A DNA stretch of 64,000 nt from positions 13,185,327 through 13,249,326 of the forward strand of contig JACSYO010002159.1 of the NCBI GenBank assembly GCA_016806645.1, given 5' to 3'. This document shows, one piece after another, positions 33,101-44,100 of the stretch (positions within the stretch are counted from its first letter, which is position 1; each line of letters starts with the position of its first letter). This DNA is from Ophiodon elongatus. Lineage: Eukaryota; Chordata; Actinopteri; Perciformes; Hexagrammidae. The position numbers and the translations under genes were made by a program. Under the pieces are notes generated by a model. The model saw only the letters and a program-made list of their open reading frames with translations. It did not search any database and had not been told where the DNA came from.

Positions 33101-36100
33101 ACACCAGGTGTGGATCCTAAACTGATCAGTGAGAGTTGGGTGGACAATCACTACCGATGGGTTGTGTGGAAGCAGGCGTCCATGGAAAGATCATTTCCAG
33201 AAACAATGGGCAGCCTCTGTCTCACCCCAGAGCAGGTTCTCCTGCAGCTGAAGTACAGGTAGGAAGGATTAGAGCCTATTTTAGTTCAATGTGTTCCTGT
33301 TGTTGAAGTTAATTGTCTCATCATTCCACACATCTTGTGGCACAATATGTGCAAATATATCCCTAAACTAACAATAGTATAAAACATAGCCGAATGCCAT
33401 TTTGTGGAAGATTCAAAGGCTTCATTAATTACATTTCATAAGCTTTGAATTTAAAAAAACATTCTATTAGATATTTTTTTATTGTTTTGTATTCATACAA
33501 TCAAGACAATCCAATGTGCTTTATGTATTAAATGTTTCATTTTTAAATGTCATTTTGACTGAATTCCTCTTGTGTCAGATATGATGTTGAGGTGGACCAC
33601 AGCCGCAGGCCGGCTCTGAGGAAGATCACGGAAAAGGACGACACGGCAGCCAAAACCCTTGTCCTCTGTGTCTGCGGGGTCGTCTCCAGGGGTCACTCCC
33701 CAAACAGACAGAGCTTCATCGACGGCAAGACTCCACAAGGTGCCGATGCCAAGGTGGGAAATCCCTCTGCAGTCGTCTGGCTGACAGACGGATGGTATGC
33801 CATTAAAGCCCAGCTGGATGAACCGTTGACCGCCATGCTTCACAACGGTCGAGTGGCTGTCGGGGGCAAATTGATCATCCATGGGGCTCAGCTGGTGGGA
33901 TCGCAAGAAGCCTGCCCCCCTCTGGAGGCACCGGAGTCTCTCATGTTGAAGGTACTTTCAGAGGGAGCCGAGCACAAGTTATTCTATTTTTCTACGAGGC
34001 AAACATATCAATTATTCATTAATTAATTTATGGTTTCTGTTTAGATTTGCGCCAATAGCAGCAGACCCGCACGATGGGATACAAAACTGGGATTTCACAA
34101 GGATCCGAGGCCATTCCTGCTTCCTGTCTCCTGTTTGTACAGCAGTGGAGGACCAGTAGGATGCGTGGACATTATCCTACTGAGAAGCTACCCCATACAG
34201 GTGGGTTTAGTCTTGCATTGATATATTGTTACTGCTCCACCTGGAAGTGTCATCATGGCCCCTCTGCCTGTATGCTTGTCACATTGTGCAGTGGATGGAG
34301 AGGAAACCAGACGGAGGGGTTGTCTTCAGATCCGTTCGCGCCGAAGAGAAGGAGGCGAGACGATACAACGGCCACAAACAAAAAGCTATGGAGATCCTGT
34401 TCGCCAAGATTCAAGACCAATTTGAAAAGGAGGACAAAGGTAGGAGTTGTGATTTCATCACGTTGGGTACAGGTTGAAATGGAATAGGTTTCAACAAAAT
34501 TCTCATCTTCAGGTAATGACAAACCTCAGCGTAGAAGACGGACCGTCAGTCGTCAGGGTATTGCAAGTCTTCAAGCCGGGGAGGAGCTCTATGAAGCAGT
34601 GGGGGATGACCCAGCTTACCTCGAGGTGATAAGAAATGTACTGAACGGGTTGTTCACTTAATATCGCTTATGAACAGAGCTTTGATTGCGCGCCCATTTC
34701 ACTTGCATGTCCAAGGCTCATCTGAGTGAACAGCAGTTGGAGGCTCTCGGCACCTTCAGGTGTTCTCTGATGGAGAAGAGGCAGGCTGAGCTGCAGGAGC
34801 GCTACCGACGAGCTTTAGAAAGTGCCGAGGACAGCGAAGGTAGCTGCCCCAAGCGAGACGTGACACCTGTGTGGAGACTCTGTGTTGCTGACTCCATGGA
34901 CCAACACAGCAGTGGTGTGTTTATTATTTTTATTAATTTTAGATGTACTGGGGTTGTATATACTATTGTGTTTTCAAAATCCAGGTTGAAAATGATGTGA
35001 TTTTGATCTTTTTAGTTTACCAGTTGAACTTTTGGCGACCCTCCTCGGATCTTCAGTCTTTACTGAAGGAAGGCTGTCGATACAAAGTCTATAATCTCAC
35101 CACTTCGGATGGAAAGAAGCACGGAGGTAGAACAGCTGTTCAGCTGACTGGGACACAGAAAACCCAGTTTGAGGACCTACAGGTGCTGTGAAACAAACTC
35201 TCTTGACTCAGTGTCCATGTTGAATTGTAGATACAGTATTTATAAAGTCAGACAGATGATTGAAATAATTTCGAATATGTAATATTTGTATATCATTCAG
35301 GCTCCTCAGGAATGGTTCTCAACACGTTTTCAACCGAGGGTCTCTACCTGTTTTGTGGATCTTCAAAACCCAGAATTCCAGTCGCTGTGTGGCGAAGTTG
35401 ATCTGACAGGATATGTGATCAGTATCATAGATGGACAGGGTAGGTGTTTTCTTTCCTTCCAACTGTTTCTGCCATAACTACAGTCTATTGTTTACTAAAT
35501 GGTTGTTTGTGCTTTTGAACACAGGTTTCTCTCCTGCATTTTATTTGGCTGATGGGGAACTCAACTTTGTTAAAGTGCGCTGTTTCAGCAGCTTTGCTCA
35601 GTCTGGCCTGGAGGATTTGGTAAAAGCACGTGTCCTGTTGGCTCTGAGCAACCTGCAGCTGAGAGGTCAGTCCACATCTCCCACTCCTGTTGTGTACGCT
35701 GGAGATCTGACCATCTTCTCAACGAACCCCAAGGAAGGTCATCTCCAGGAATCACTCAGCCGAAACAAAAACCTGCTCCAGGTACAGTAGTAAAACCCCA
35801 AATCTGTAAAGCAGCTGACATGCTTCAAAAACAGTGTTTACCATTTACTTAATGAAGGATTGTTCTTCAAAGGCTTGATGCTCTCGCAGCCAAAGGGCTT
35901 CATGTTCTGAAGAAATCCCTGTCAGAATGGCATTAGCTATAATTTAATCAAGGAGCAGATGTAGATTCTAGTAGAAAAAGCAATGTTTCTCAAATATCAA
36001 GTTTGTTTTGTCATACTAACTAACTTGACAGCTAAAAACAAGTTGTGCTGCAACGCATTTGTTGAAAATAGGCTAAATTGGAAAAGTTTTAGTCAGTGTG

Positions 36101-36984
36101 GCCTTTCATACTGACCTCTAACATATATTATATAGCTTCATTTCACACTTGGAAAGAGACAAACAAAACTGTGCATACAGGCACATTGAATATTACAGTA
36201 TAATGGGACGGTGTGAGTGCTGAGATATGTAATGGACTAATGATCTGACAAAGATTGTTTTGTTTATAAGGGTTTAAGCTTGAGCTTTCTTGTCTTACTT
36301 TTCTCCATCTCCTTGGTTTGGATACAATAAAATGTTGTAAAATATGGAAATTAAATAACTATTACTTTTAATTTTGTGTTTTCAGAGTCAGGAAAACTTC
36401 TTTCTAATTGCTGAAGAGAAGCTTTCGCATTTAGTCCGATCTAATGGCCTGAGGTCCATCTCCTCTCCAGCTCTGCAAACACCAACCCCGGCGTTTACAA
36501 CGGTCAGAAGACAAGACACAAAAACCACGGTGAGTTACTCTTCGATGCATTTGCTCTGATGACCGCTTCATATTTATTCAGAACTAAAAATGTGTCCTTT
36601 TTATAAAAGGGGACTTCTCAGCAGCCAGTCCGAAGCCTGGGATCCTTCACACCTGTCAGCAGGAAACCTCCCGCAGCAAACTGTTGGACAGAGAACGACC
36701 CGAGCAGCCTGAAGAGGAGGAGAGCTCTGGACTATCTGTCCCGCATCCCGTCTCCACCGCCTCTCCTCCATCTGGGCTCGGTGGCTTCTCCGTGTGTAAA
36801 GAAGACATTCAACCCCCCTCGGAGGTCTGGGACACCTAGCACTTTAAACACATTACTGACTCCAGCTCGCAAACCTGTCAATTCACCGGTGGAGGATGAA
36901 TGGGTGAATGACGAGGAACTGGCTATGATTGATACTCAGGCATTGCATGTTGGTGATTTACTGCAGGTACATAAGACTGTATGA
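23125..36984 (+). CDS. brca2: BRCA2, homologous-recombination mediator, complete
   Basis: Loads RAD51 (and DMC1 in meiosis) onto single-stranded DNA. Coding exons: 23125-23179 (exon begins 23081), 23434-23655, 23887-23950, 24443-24495, 24597-24625, 24746-24857, 25296-25351, 25826-25916, 26063-26716, 26837-31285, 31552-31650, 31736-31805, 31893-32400, 32492-32671, 32771-32958, 33088-33258, 33579-33951, 34045-34200, 34292-34439, 34513-34625, 34716-34914, 35016-35182, 35301-35439, 35525-35781, 36386-36529, 36610-36984; total 9,072 nt, 3,023 residues, in frame. Several lengths (188, 171, 156, 199, 139) equal human exons 16, 17, 19, 22 and 24. Domains: PALB2-binding LGPLDPDWFEAL (residues 20-31), BRC repeats (about 703-1727), FxPP-like motifs (about 2018-2080), helical/OB-fold/tower DNA-binding domain (about 2220-2850), and a C-terminal RAD51 site with NSP and DEELAMIDTQAL. 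The C-terminus ends soon after that motif, shorter than human. Confidence 0.96.
23988..24158. repeat. Compound (AT)n-(TG)n microsatellite in BRCA2 intron 4
   Basis: An AT run of about 44 bp, a mixed TATG/TGTA stretch, then a TG run of about 70 bp, followed by a short TA tail. It produces reading frames of Tyr-Ile and Cys-Val on both strands that are not genes. The remainder of intron 23951-24442 is AT-rich and featureless. Confidence 0.97.
24868..25201 (+). mobile_element. Solo LTR (probably Ty3/Gypsy-type) in BRCA2 intron 7
   Basis: A 334-bp element starts TGTCACG and ends CGTGACA. It is flanked by a perfect 5-bp duplication CAAAT (24863-24867 and 25202-25206). TG...CA ends with a 5-bp target duplication are diagnostic of an LTR. 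The internal tail with TCTGCATTTGAGTCC resembles the ends of many teleost Gypsy LTRs. No internal region or second LTR is present, so it is a solo LTR left by recombination. Confidence 0.8.
25352..25825 (+). other. BRCA2 intron 8, no feature seen
   Basis: AT-rich intron between exons 25296-25351 and 25826-25916; no mobile element or exon recognised. The other longer BRCA2 introns, 22720-23080, 33259-33578 and 35782-36385, likewise show nothing recognisable. Confidence 0.5.
27609..30684 (+). repeat. brca2: BRCA2 BRC-repeat array: 11 repeats plus one half repeat
   Basis: Each BRC repeat of about 28 residues binds RAD51 through an FxxA core and a downstream Leu-Phe/Leu-Leu acidic motif. Starts: 27609 (FTTA), 28321 (FKTA), 28663 (FQMA), 29090 (FCTA), 29275 (FQTA), 29434 (FLAA), 29605 (FTTA), 30126 (FCTA), 30274 (FQTA), 30433 (FLAA), 30604 (FTTA). 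A piece at 29697-29750 keeps only the second half (SAEAMQEADAFFKD) and matches the second half of the repeat at 28663. Human BRCA2 has eight repeats. All eleven FxxA cores are intact. Confidence 0.93.
28684..30682 (+). repeat. brca2: 999-bp in-frame tandem duplication within BRCA2 exon 11
   Basis: The order half-BRC, FCTA, FQTA, FLAA, FTTA occurs twice with an offset of 999 bp (333 codons). The first parts of the copies (28684-29274 and 29697-30273) have clearly diverged. The last parts (29275-29683 and 30274-30682) differ at only about three or four positions over about 409 bp: C/T near 29309, A/C near 29600, G/A near 29662, and the copy edge. The junction lies near 29690-29697. Confidence 0.9.
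32672..32770 (+). other. brca2: BRCA2 intron 15 with a GC-AG border
   Basis: The upstream exon ends AAACAG and the intron starts GCAAGG. The acceptor is TTCTTCAG at 32763-32770 and the protein continues Lys-Gln then LYGHGV, which aligns with KQLYTYGV of human BRCA2 as remembered. No GT donor nearby keeps this alignment and frame. The intron is 99 nt. The preceding intron 14 (32401-32491, 91 nt) has a normal GTAAGC donor. Confidence 0.8.
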
Positions 36985-37019
36985 TGCCAAGCACACTACA
37001 ACTTTTAAACGACTGTACA

Positions 37020-37025
37020 AATAAA
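37020..37025 (+). terminator. brca2: BRCA2 poly(A) signal
   Basis: AATAAA lies 36 bp after the stop codon at 36982-36984, with a GT-rich stretch (GTTTTGTGGTTGTTTTTG) just downstream. The 3' UTR is therefore only about 60 bp. From here to 37586 I see AT-rich intergenic sequence with no recognised element. Confidence 0.75.
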
Positions 37026-37586
37026 TGAATGTAAAGGCTGCATATGGAACATGTTTTGTGGTTGTTTTTGTTTTCCCACTGGACAAATTAAAGAGGTGAG
37101 ATCACTTCAGTAAGTTGAAGTCAAATTTAGAATTGCCTTCCTGCAGTTTAACTCCATGATCCCCTATTTTTGCTGTGTTTGAGGACAAATAATAGAGGCC
37201 TGATCTGGGAGTCACACCTGTAGATAGTGGCATACTTAATTTAATTTCCTCTTTTTTTTTTAAGTAACTGAATTCAATTTATTTTTACATATACTGTATA
37301 ATAATTGAATAAACTGAGGCTCATGGTTATTGAAAGACAAAAATGTAAAGTACTTAAACTAGTTAAAACTTTGCTACTTTGAAAACAAATTATATCTTAA
37401 ACTAACCCAGTTTGCCTTAAGTCAAAAGATATTTGACTTCTAATAATAAAGCCCACTTCCGGTAATATTTTTGTTTTTAAAAGGAGATGTGTTTTATATT
37501 TTGTATAAGATTAAGATCATATTTTTTCGCCGATTTGATCATGGCTTTAGTTGAGTGAATGGCCTTCTATTGTGTCATACTCCAGT

Positions 37587-37873
37587 CCAGCAGGGGGTGC
37601 TGTCGCACTCTTTAGCTGGTTCCCCGGCAGTCCTACTCTGCCTCTGATTGGCTAATTCTGGTTACAGTGTAAGCCAATCAGAGGCCGAGTAAGCCAGGCC
37701 GTGGCTTCGCTCCGAAGCCTACGGCCGCTCACGAGGAGCAGGAGGAGGAGAAGAAGAAGAAGAATATGACGTCACTTCCGTAAACACAGGCACCTGCTAT
37801 GTGGAACTTGTGTGTCGGTTGTTTTTTTGTTAATGTCGGTTTTTCCTTCATTTGTGCGTGCTGAATATACACG
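37587..37873 (+). promoter_or_regulatory. n4bp2l2: N4BP2L2 promoter region and non-coding exon 1
   Basis: In order: a CTCF-like core CCAGCAGGGGGTGC (37587-37600); a 20-bp inverted repeat (37634-37653 and 37672-37691, one mismatch, 18-nt loop) with a CCAAT box in each arm, in opposite orientations; a palindromic CRE TGACGTCA (37767-37774) touching an ETS core CTTCCG (37775-37780). The putative exon 1 ends at 37873 before GTGAGT. Two upstream ATGs (37799, 37833) precede the coding start. Factor binding is inferred from motifs only. Confidence 0.6.
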
Positions 37874-38178
37874 GTGAGTACTGATGAATAGTGACATTTA
37901 CTGTATGTTGAACATTAAGCTCGTAAATATTTAACGGAGTTGTGTTTTGCTCCGTCTTCTGTGGAGCTCGTGAGGTGACGTTAGCTAGCCTAATGTTTTA
38001 GTTAGTTTCGGTTTCCGCCTACGTTCACTGATATATCTACTTATTTACGTTAACTGTTAGCTACTCGTGAATCGTAACCATGTTTTCTCAGCATTAAAGA
38101 CTGATGCATTTATATCATATAACGTATATATACATGTGTTACGTATATATTTATCGTTTGTGTTGTTGTCCAATGCAG

Positions 38179-40425
38179 ATGTCTCATACTAGATCCTCCT
38201 GTACGACCTCTCGCATAGAAAAGAACCAAAGAACCATAGAACCATACCATAGAAGAACCAATAATGGAAAAGATGGCTCTGCTGACAAAAACGCTAAGTT
38301 TGTGAGCAGTCACTCCCTCAGTGTGAGGGAACGCGCGTTAAAGCAGGTCGGACTCACCAGCACCTCCTTCATCGGTCCAGCGTTTCCTCCTTCAAAATCC
38401 ACCAAGACCAACACTAAGACCAACACCAACACCAAGACCAACACCAAGACCAAAGTCAAGAACGACATTGAAGATACACTGAGTGAGTTTTACAAAGAAC
38501 TTGAGAAGATTGATGAACCCGATGGTGCTTGTGGTAACTCAGGGAAACAAAACGCAGGTTTTGGTCAACCCATACCTATCAAAACCTCTACAAGCAAACA
38601 GACTCGGAAGGTAGGCGAGGAAATATCTGTTTACACAAGCAGTTGTGCAGGAAGAGAGGGCTACCAGAGAGGCAGTGGGCAGAAGGAGCCGTCCTGGTCA
38701 CACCGGTATCAAAATGAGCCGTACGACCCCAGAAGACAGAGGCCAGATGCTCCTGCTCAAGACCAATGGCATCATCCTCAAACATTGAACAGACCACCAA
38801 ACCCAAGATTTCACGGACACCCATTCCATCGCCCACCACCCCCAAATGCATTCCCAAATCCGCGAAACCCACCATCAACCGCAAATCCAAACTGGAGCGG
38901 CTCAGGCCCGACAAACCAGTATCAAGAGGAGCCACATTTTCAAAAAGGTTCTAGCTTTCTACCTCCGAATGTAAGCAGTCACCCCTCTCAGGGCTTTTAT
39001 GGAGATTCTCCACACCACTTTGATAGGGACGACCGGGCTTGTGGCTATGACGTGCACTCAGATAACGTAAATGTTGGGTGGTCCAGAGGGAGAGAAGAAG
39101 AATCGTGTCACTTTGATGAAGATTATGACAGACCCCGGAGATACGACTCAGAAAATGAACCGTGGGAGCGTGACTGCCGACCTCGTGCCAACACTAATAC
39201 ATTCCAATCTTCCTTGGTGTTGATCTTGATGAGGGGATTACCAGGATCTGGGAAATCTACGCTGGCCAGGTACGTCTCTGTGTAATCTCCAGCCTCATAA
39301 ATAAGTGCAATGTCATTTTAAAGGAGTCTGAAACTTCAACTCTAAACGTCCGAGCCGTAACGTACTATTTTCAATGCACACTCGCAGGGAGCAGCTCTCC
39401 GCTCGTCCCAACGGGCTGATACTGAGCACAGATGACTACTTTGCTTCCAGAGATGGGTACCGCTATGAACCAGACCTTCTCGGTGCAGCACATGAATGGA
39501 ACCTGACCAGAGGTAATGTCCACAAGGATACAATTATGAAGTGATGACATTTTGTATGTAAACTGCAACTTGTCGGAGGCATGCAACCACAAGGTGGTAA
39601 TTCAAGTTTCTCGATGCAAAGCATTACTAAATTGTTGCACCACGTCAGTTTCCCTTTTGTTTACATCTGCTTCCCCGTGAGATCACACGAGGTGGTGCTC
39701 TGGCGCGATAATTGTAATAATATCTTGTAGTTTGTGCATGTTTGAGATTAGAGAGAAGTTTCTCCGTATGTGTGTGATGCAACGCAATTTTAAAATGCCT
39801 GTAATCTGAGCTCGCCTTTAGGTGGATCACAGATTAGAAAATGGGATTTGATGCAATTTTTTATTTAATCGGTTTTGTTTTGTTTTAATTCTCTTTCAGC
39901 TAAAGAGGCTATGCATGATCGCCGATCTCCCATTATTATTGATAATACAAATGTCCAAGCTTGGGAAATGAAGCCATATGTCAAAATGGTGGGTATGGGA
40001 TTTTAAATATGATTGTGTGTTTAATTATGGTGTACTACACCGCCTTCATAGATCCTCATCAGATTTCCAACAATTTTAACAGGCCATGGAGGGAGGATAC
40101 AAAGTGGACTTTTGTGAACCCGACACCAGCTGGAAGTTTGATCCTTATGAGCTGGAGAAGTACGATTCCTTAATGATCATATTCAACTGACATGCCAGTG
40201 CGGACTTGTAGAACGTATCGATACTAACATCACCACCCTGCTCTGTTCTCCTTCAGGAGGAACCAGCACGGAGTTCCACAGGAGAAGATCGCACAGATGA
40301 TGGTTCGTTTCTCATTTCCAGTATCTGTAGACATTGTCATGAGATCCCAGGAGCCCGCTCACGTGAACCAGAGACAACGACCCGAGCAGCCACCGATGAT
40401 GAGGATGAACCAAGATTTCTGTTAG
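38179..40425 (+). CDS. n4bp2l2: N4BP2L2, P-loop NTPase/kinase-like protein
   Basis: Exons 38179-39269, 39388-39512, 39900-39988, 40083-40159 and 40257-40425 give 516 residues in frame. The start ATG is the first codon after the CAATGCAG acceptor. The N-terminal half is disordered, rich in Pro, Asn, Arg and Asp, with a Thr-Lys-Thr-Asn repeat at 38400-38460. It carries short blocks (TSFIGP, SEFYKELE) that match N4BP2L2 rather than the shorter N4BP2L1. The C-terminal domain has a Walker A motif GLPGSGKS (about residues 353-360), then STDDYF, IIDNTN and KRNQHGVP, the polynucleotide-kinase-like fold shared with N4BP2. Its cellular role is poorly defined; mammalian N4BP2L2 has been linked to transcriptional repression in granulopoiesis. 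Position after BRCA2 is the same as in human. Confidence 0.92.
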
Positions 40426-41136
40426 TTTTTCACATGAATTTAACCAGCTAAATAATTTGCCTCGAAGAACAAAACATTTTATAATGGAGTAAATATTCTT
40501 AGCTACTGTTTCTACCTGATTTTTTAAATCATCATTTTTTTAATATTCTAAATGTATGTAAAGGAAGAAGAAATCTATTTTTTCTGAAACGGTTTTCATA
40601 ATTAAATTTTCATATGTAACGCCTTTTGCTTTGAAGAGAAATCTGCTTTATTTTTGTATTTAATGATTGGTATTTCAGACATGTCCTTTCGCTGATCGTG
40701 TAGGAATGTGGAAAAACAAAAAACAAAGTTGTCCTCATCAGCCTTGAAATCAGCAGAGGAACTGCTATAATGTTGTTTTCCGGTAAATCACAAGTTTCTT
40801 AGATAATTTACCTCTTTGGTTATGCCAACATGTTTCTTTTTTTTTAAGGCGAGGAGTTGTTTTTTTGCATAATGCCTGCAAGACGCACGGAATATATTAT
40901 TCATAAATGTTTAGATTTGTGTACAATCACCTGAAACTAAGAATCGTGGAATTCCTTATGTTTTCAATGTAAATGATGAGGGACAAAATACACAGTTGTC
41001 AGTCTGTGCAAAACCTTTATTGAAAGATTATCTGAAACAGTCTGTGAAGATGTTCCAAAGTTATGCTAATTTAGTGTCAAATTCCCTCCTGAAAGTCAGT
41101 GAAGCAATGGTAAATATAGCAGGAGTACAAAATAAA
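40426..41136 (+). terminator. n4bp2l2: N4BP2L2 3' UTR with candidate poly(A) signals
   Basis: A variant ATTAAA occurs at 40601-40606 and a canonical AATAAA at 41131-41136. Which is used cannot be told from sequence. Confidence 0.45.
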
Positions 41137-44100
41137 CTGTTCTAGGTAAACACACTGAACCTGTTAGTTAGCCAAGCAGACTAACCCCACAAGGCCTGCA
41201 TTACATTACTGTGGGAAAACAATGTCTGGAGACCTTTTCAAAGTAAAAGCCCTGCTGTACAGCAGAATACCAGTGAGTGTGGAGAGGTCTGTGTCTGATG
41301 GCATTCATTACTGCGTCTCGTTTGCCTTTGTATTCCCTCTGGTGTTCATCAGTGAGGTCCTGTGGAGAGGCCGGAATCATTTATCTGTCGTTACTCGGAC
41401 TCGTCTCCATTTGGGCGTGAAAATATGATCCCATTGGTTCATATTCTTCTGGGGAGCTTCATGTGACGGATCTGGGTTACCTTTCCTGTTCTCTGCTCCA
41501 CTATTTCATGTCTAAAAATAGCAAGAAGGATAAGAACACTAACAAATGGGGTGCACATGTGTGGAGGCTTAAAACACTAACAGAATGGGGTGGACAAAAA
41601 TAACAGAAACATCTTGAATTAGTAGCCCCACAGTAAATAGTCAACTGCTGTCAATTTGATGAAGCTCATCATTTTAGTTTTTTGTTGATACTGTCAATGG
41701 TCATTTTTGAGTCTGTCGATTGTATTGTTGTCAAGTAAATATGCTTGTTAAAGTCTCATTTAGGCTGTGATTTTGTCTCATGTCGTGATTTTCTTCAGCT
41801 GCCACGTTATTCAATTTGTCAGTGTTTTAGGCCAAAGTTCCTCCAACCAGTCAATGTGATATTCGCTGCCCTATTGTATGATGTTTCTATGAATTCATCC
41901 CCCTCCCGTTGACCAGACACACAGAGGTTTCAGCAGCACTTTCATCTCGACAGCTGCGCATTTTTCCGTTGGACTTTGAAAGTGTTTCACAAACCCAGAA
42001 GCTGTGATTCTCTCAGGAGCTTGCAGCGGGTTTTCCATTACGATAACAATGAAAGTAAAGTTTGGTAACCTTCATTAATTGTTAACTTGCCTCTTGGTGT
42101 TTGAAGGTCGACTGACATATTGATGACACAGATTGCAGTATATGCAATGTGCTTTTGTCCGCAGCTTCCTGTCTTTTCTCCGGAGGGTTATTTACACAGC
42201 GCTGACCTTGATCTACAGAACCCAGTGCTAATGTGCAAGGAGACTTTTAGTGGTTAAGGAAATAATGTGAATCACAGCTTTTTCCTGCAGTTTATATGTA
42301 TCAATGTTGGGGAGAAACAAAAGGGCATATGATTTGGGATTAGAGTAAACTAATCTACTACAGGTCCCATAAAGGTAGTACAAAACTACTGAATTGAAGA
42401 TATTTGAAACAAACAAAGGGAGGTTTTATTTTCACTGGGGGTGAAGTCACGAGGGCATTTTGTTTAACTGATCACAATCTCGAAAGGAAAATCAAATTAG
42501 TGTGTAAAGGGTTTTAGTGCACATATTGCAAAAGAGTATGTATGGTGAAATTATAGAGCGAGCGAGAGAGAGAGAGAGAGAGAGATGCAAGGAAGATGAA
42601 AGAAAACAGACCCGAGCGTGGTATTTCCAAATTCATTTTTAATCTAGTAAATAAAAGCTGATGATATCTTGGGAAATAAGATGTGGTAGCAAATCCCTGA
42701 CTTTCAGTAGATATAAAGGCCGAGCTGTTTCGTTAGATCTCCCTGAGATAGCGATGACCTTGTGCAAGAGAATCAATGTGGAGGCAGTTTTAATGGAGCT
42801 TTCAACTGGGTTTACTGTCTCTCATGTGGATGGCAAGGCCTCCCTTTCTCCAATGTTAGTTTGAGCAGTTTGAGCCATTGTGTGGCGCCGAGGGATCTCT
42901 TTCACAGTCTGGGGCAATAAAAGAGATCCATCAGTAAGTGAGCAGGACTGTGGGGCGTTGACGACAATTAGTCCCAATTATTTTTGCAGTGACGGATGGT
43001 AAAGATGATGTGGTTTGTATTCGTTTGTGTAAAGAACCGTGTGCCTCGTAGACATTTCAGAATCTTTGATGGTTCCATCTTTCTTGTTACAATATTTAAT
43101 GTAGAATGAAATGATCTACTTGCAATCAAATCAACACCATTATTCTAACCGAGAAGAAGGGTGTTGGCTGACTTTTATATCTTTAAAGCAAAAGCTTTGA
43201 ACTCTTGATGAAGGCGGGTACTGACGGGTGATATGAAAAAAATCTTATTTTTAAATCTGAGCCAATACACACAAAATACTTCTCAACAGTTTGACCTAAG
43301 ACAGACAAGCTTGTAGTTCACACAGAGCTCCTGAAACAATGTGGTCAGTTTGAGAAACCACCGTGCTTTATTTGGGATTTATATTGGTAGTTTTCTGCTT
43401 CAACTTTGATAACAAGGAAACAAAAGAGAGGTCAAAAGAGAGGTTATGCCGTGAGCTGTAATTTGTGCAACAATGACATAATATCCTGCTGTGTTTTAAC
43501 AACAGGATGTCAGACACAGGAAAAGTCACACATTTGAATCTGCTGTTCCTGTTCTCTGAGCACTTTAATCCAGACACAAAAATGACATCTGAGGAAACGG
43601 TGGTCAAAGTGCAAAAGACTTAGGATCTTTTGAACCTATATTTTGGTGTGTTTGTGTTTTGGAGGTTTTGCTCAGATTGGATATACCAACATAAACAGAC
43701 ATAAATAAGAATATACATCAATGGCTTCAATCAACAAAATGACAATACTGTATTGCATTATCACTGTGCTTTAGTTTCCTCAGCCAGAGAGGCTCTTGGC
43801 TTTCCTCAACCTGTGAGATTATTTATGCCTCTGACTAATGCAGCTTAATACAAACACCAATATTCATACTGGGGGATGGTGGCGTCCTTGAAAACGTAAA
43901 CAAAGTGAAAGATGTCGCCTGCCTACTATGTAAATTCCCGATTGAATAGAGCGTTGGAACAGAGGCTGACAGTGCAGGCAGCCCTGTGGCGGTGGAGGCG
44001 TTCAGAGCCCCGTTGTTTACGAGCCTCTAAACCTCACCTGCGGGGGACACGTGTGTTTTCAGCATCCCCCCTGCTCATCGGCCCACCGTGTGGGAGTGTG

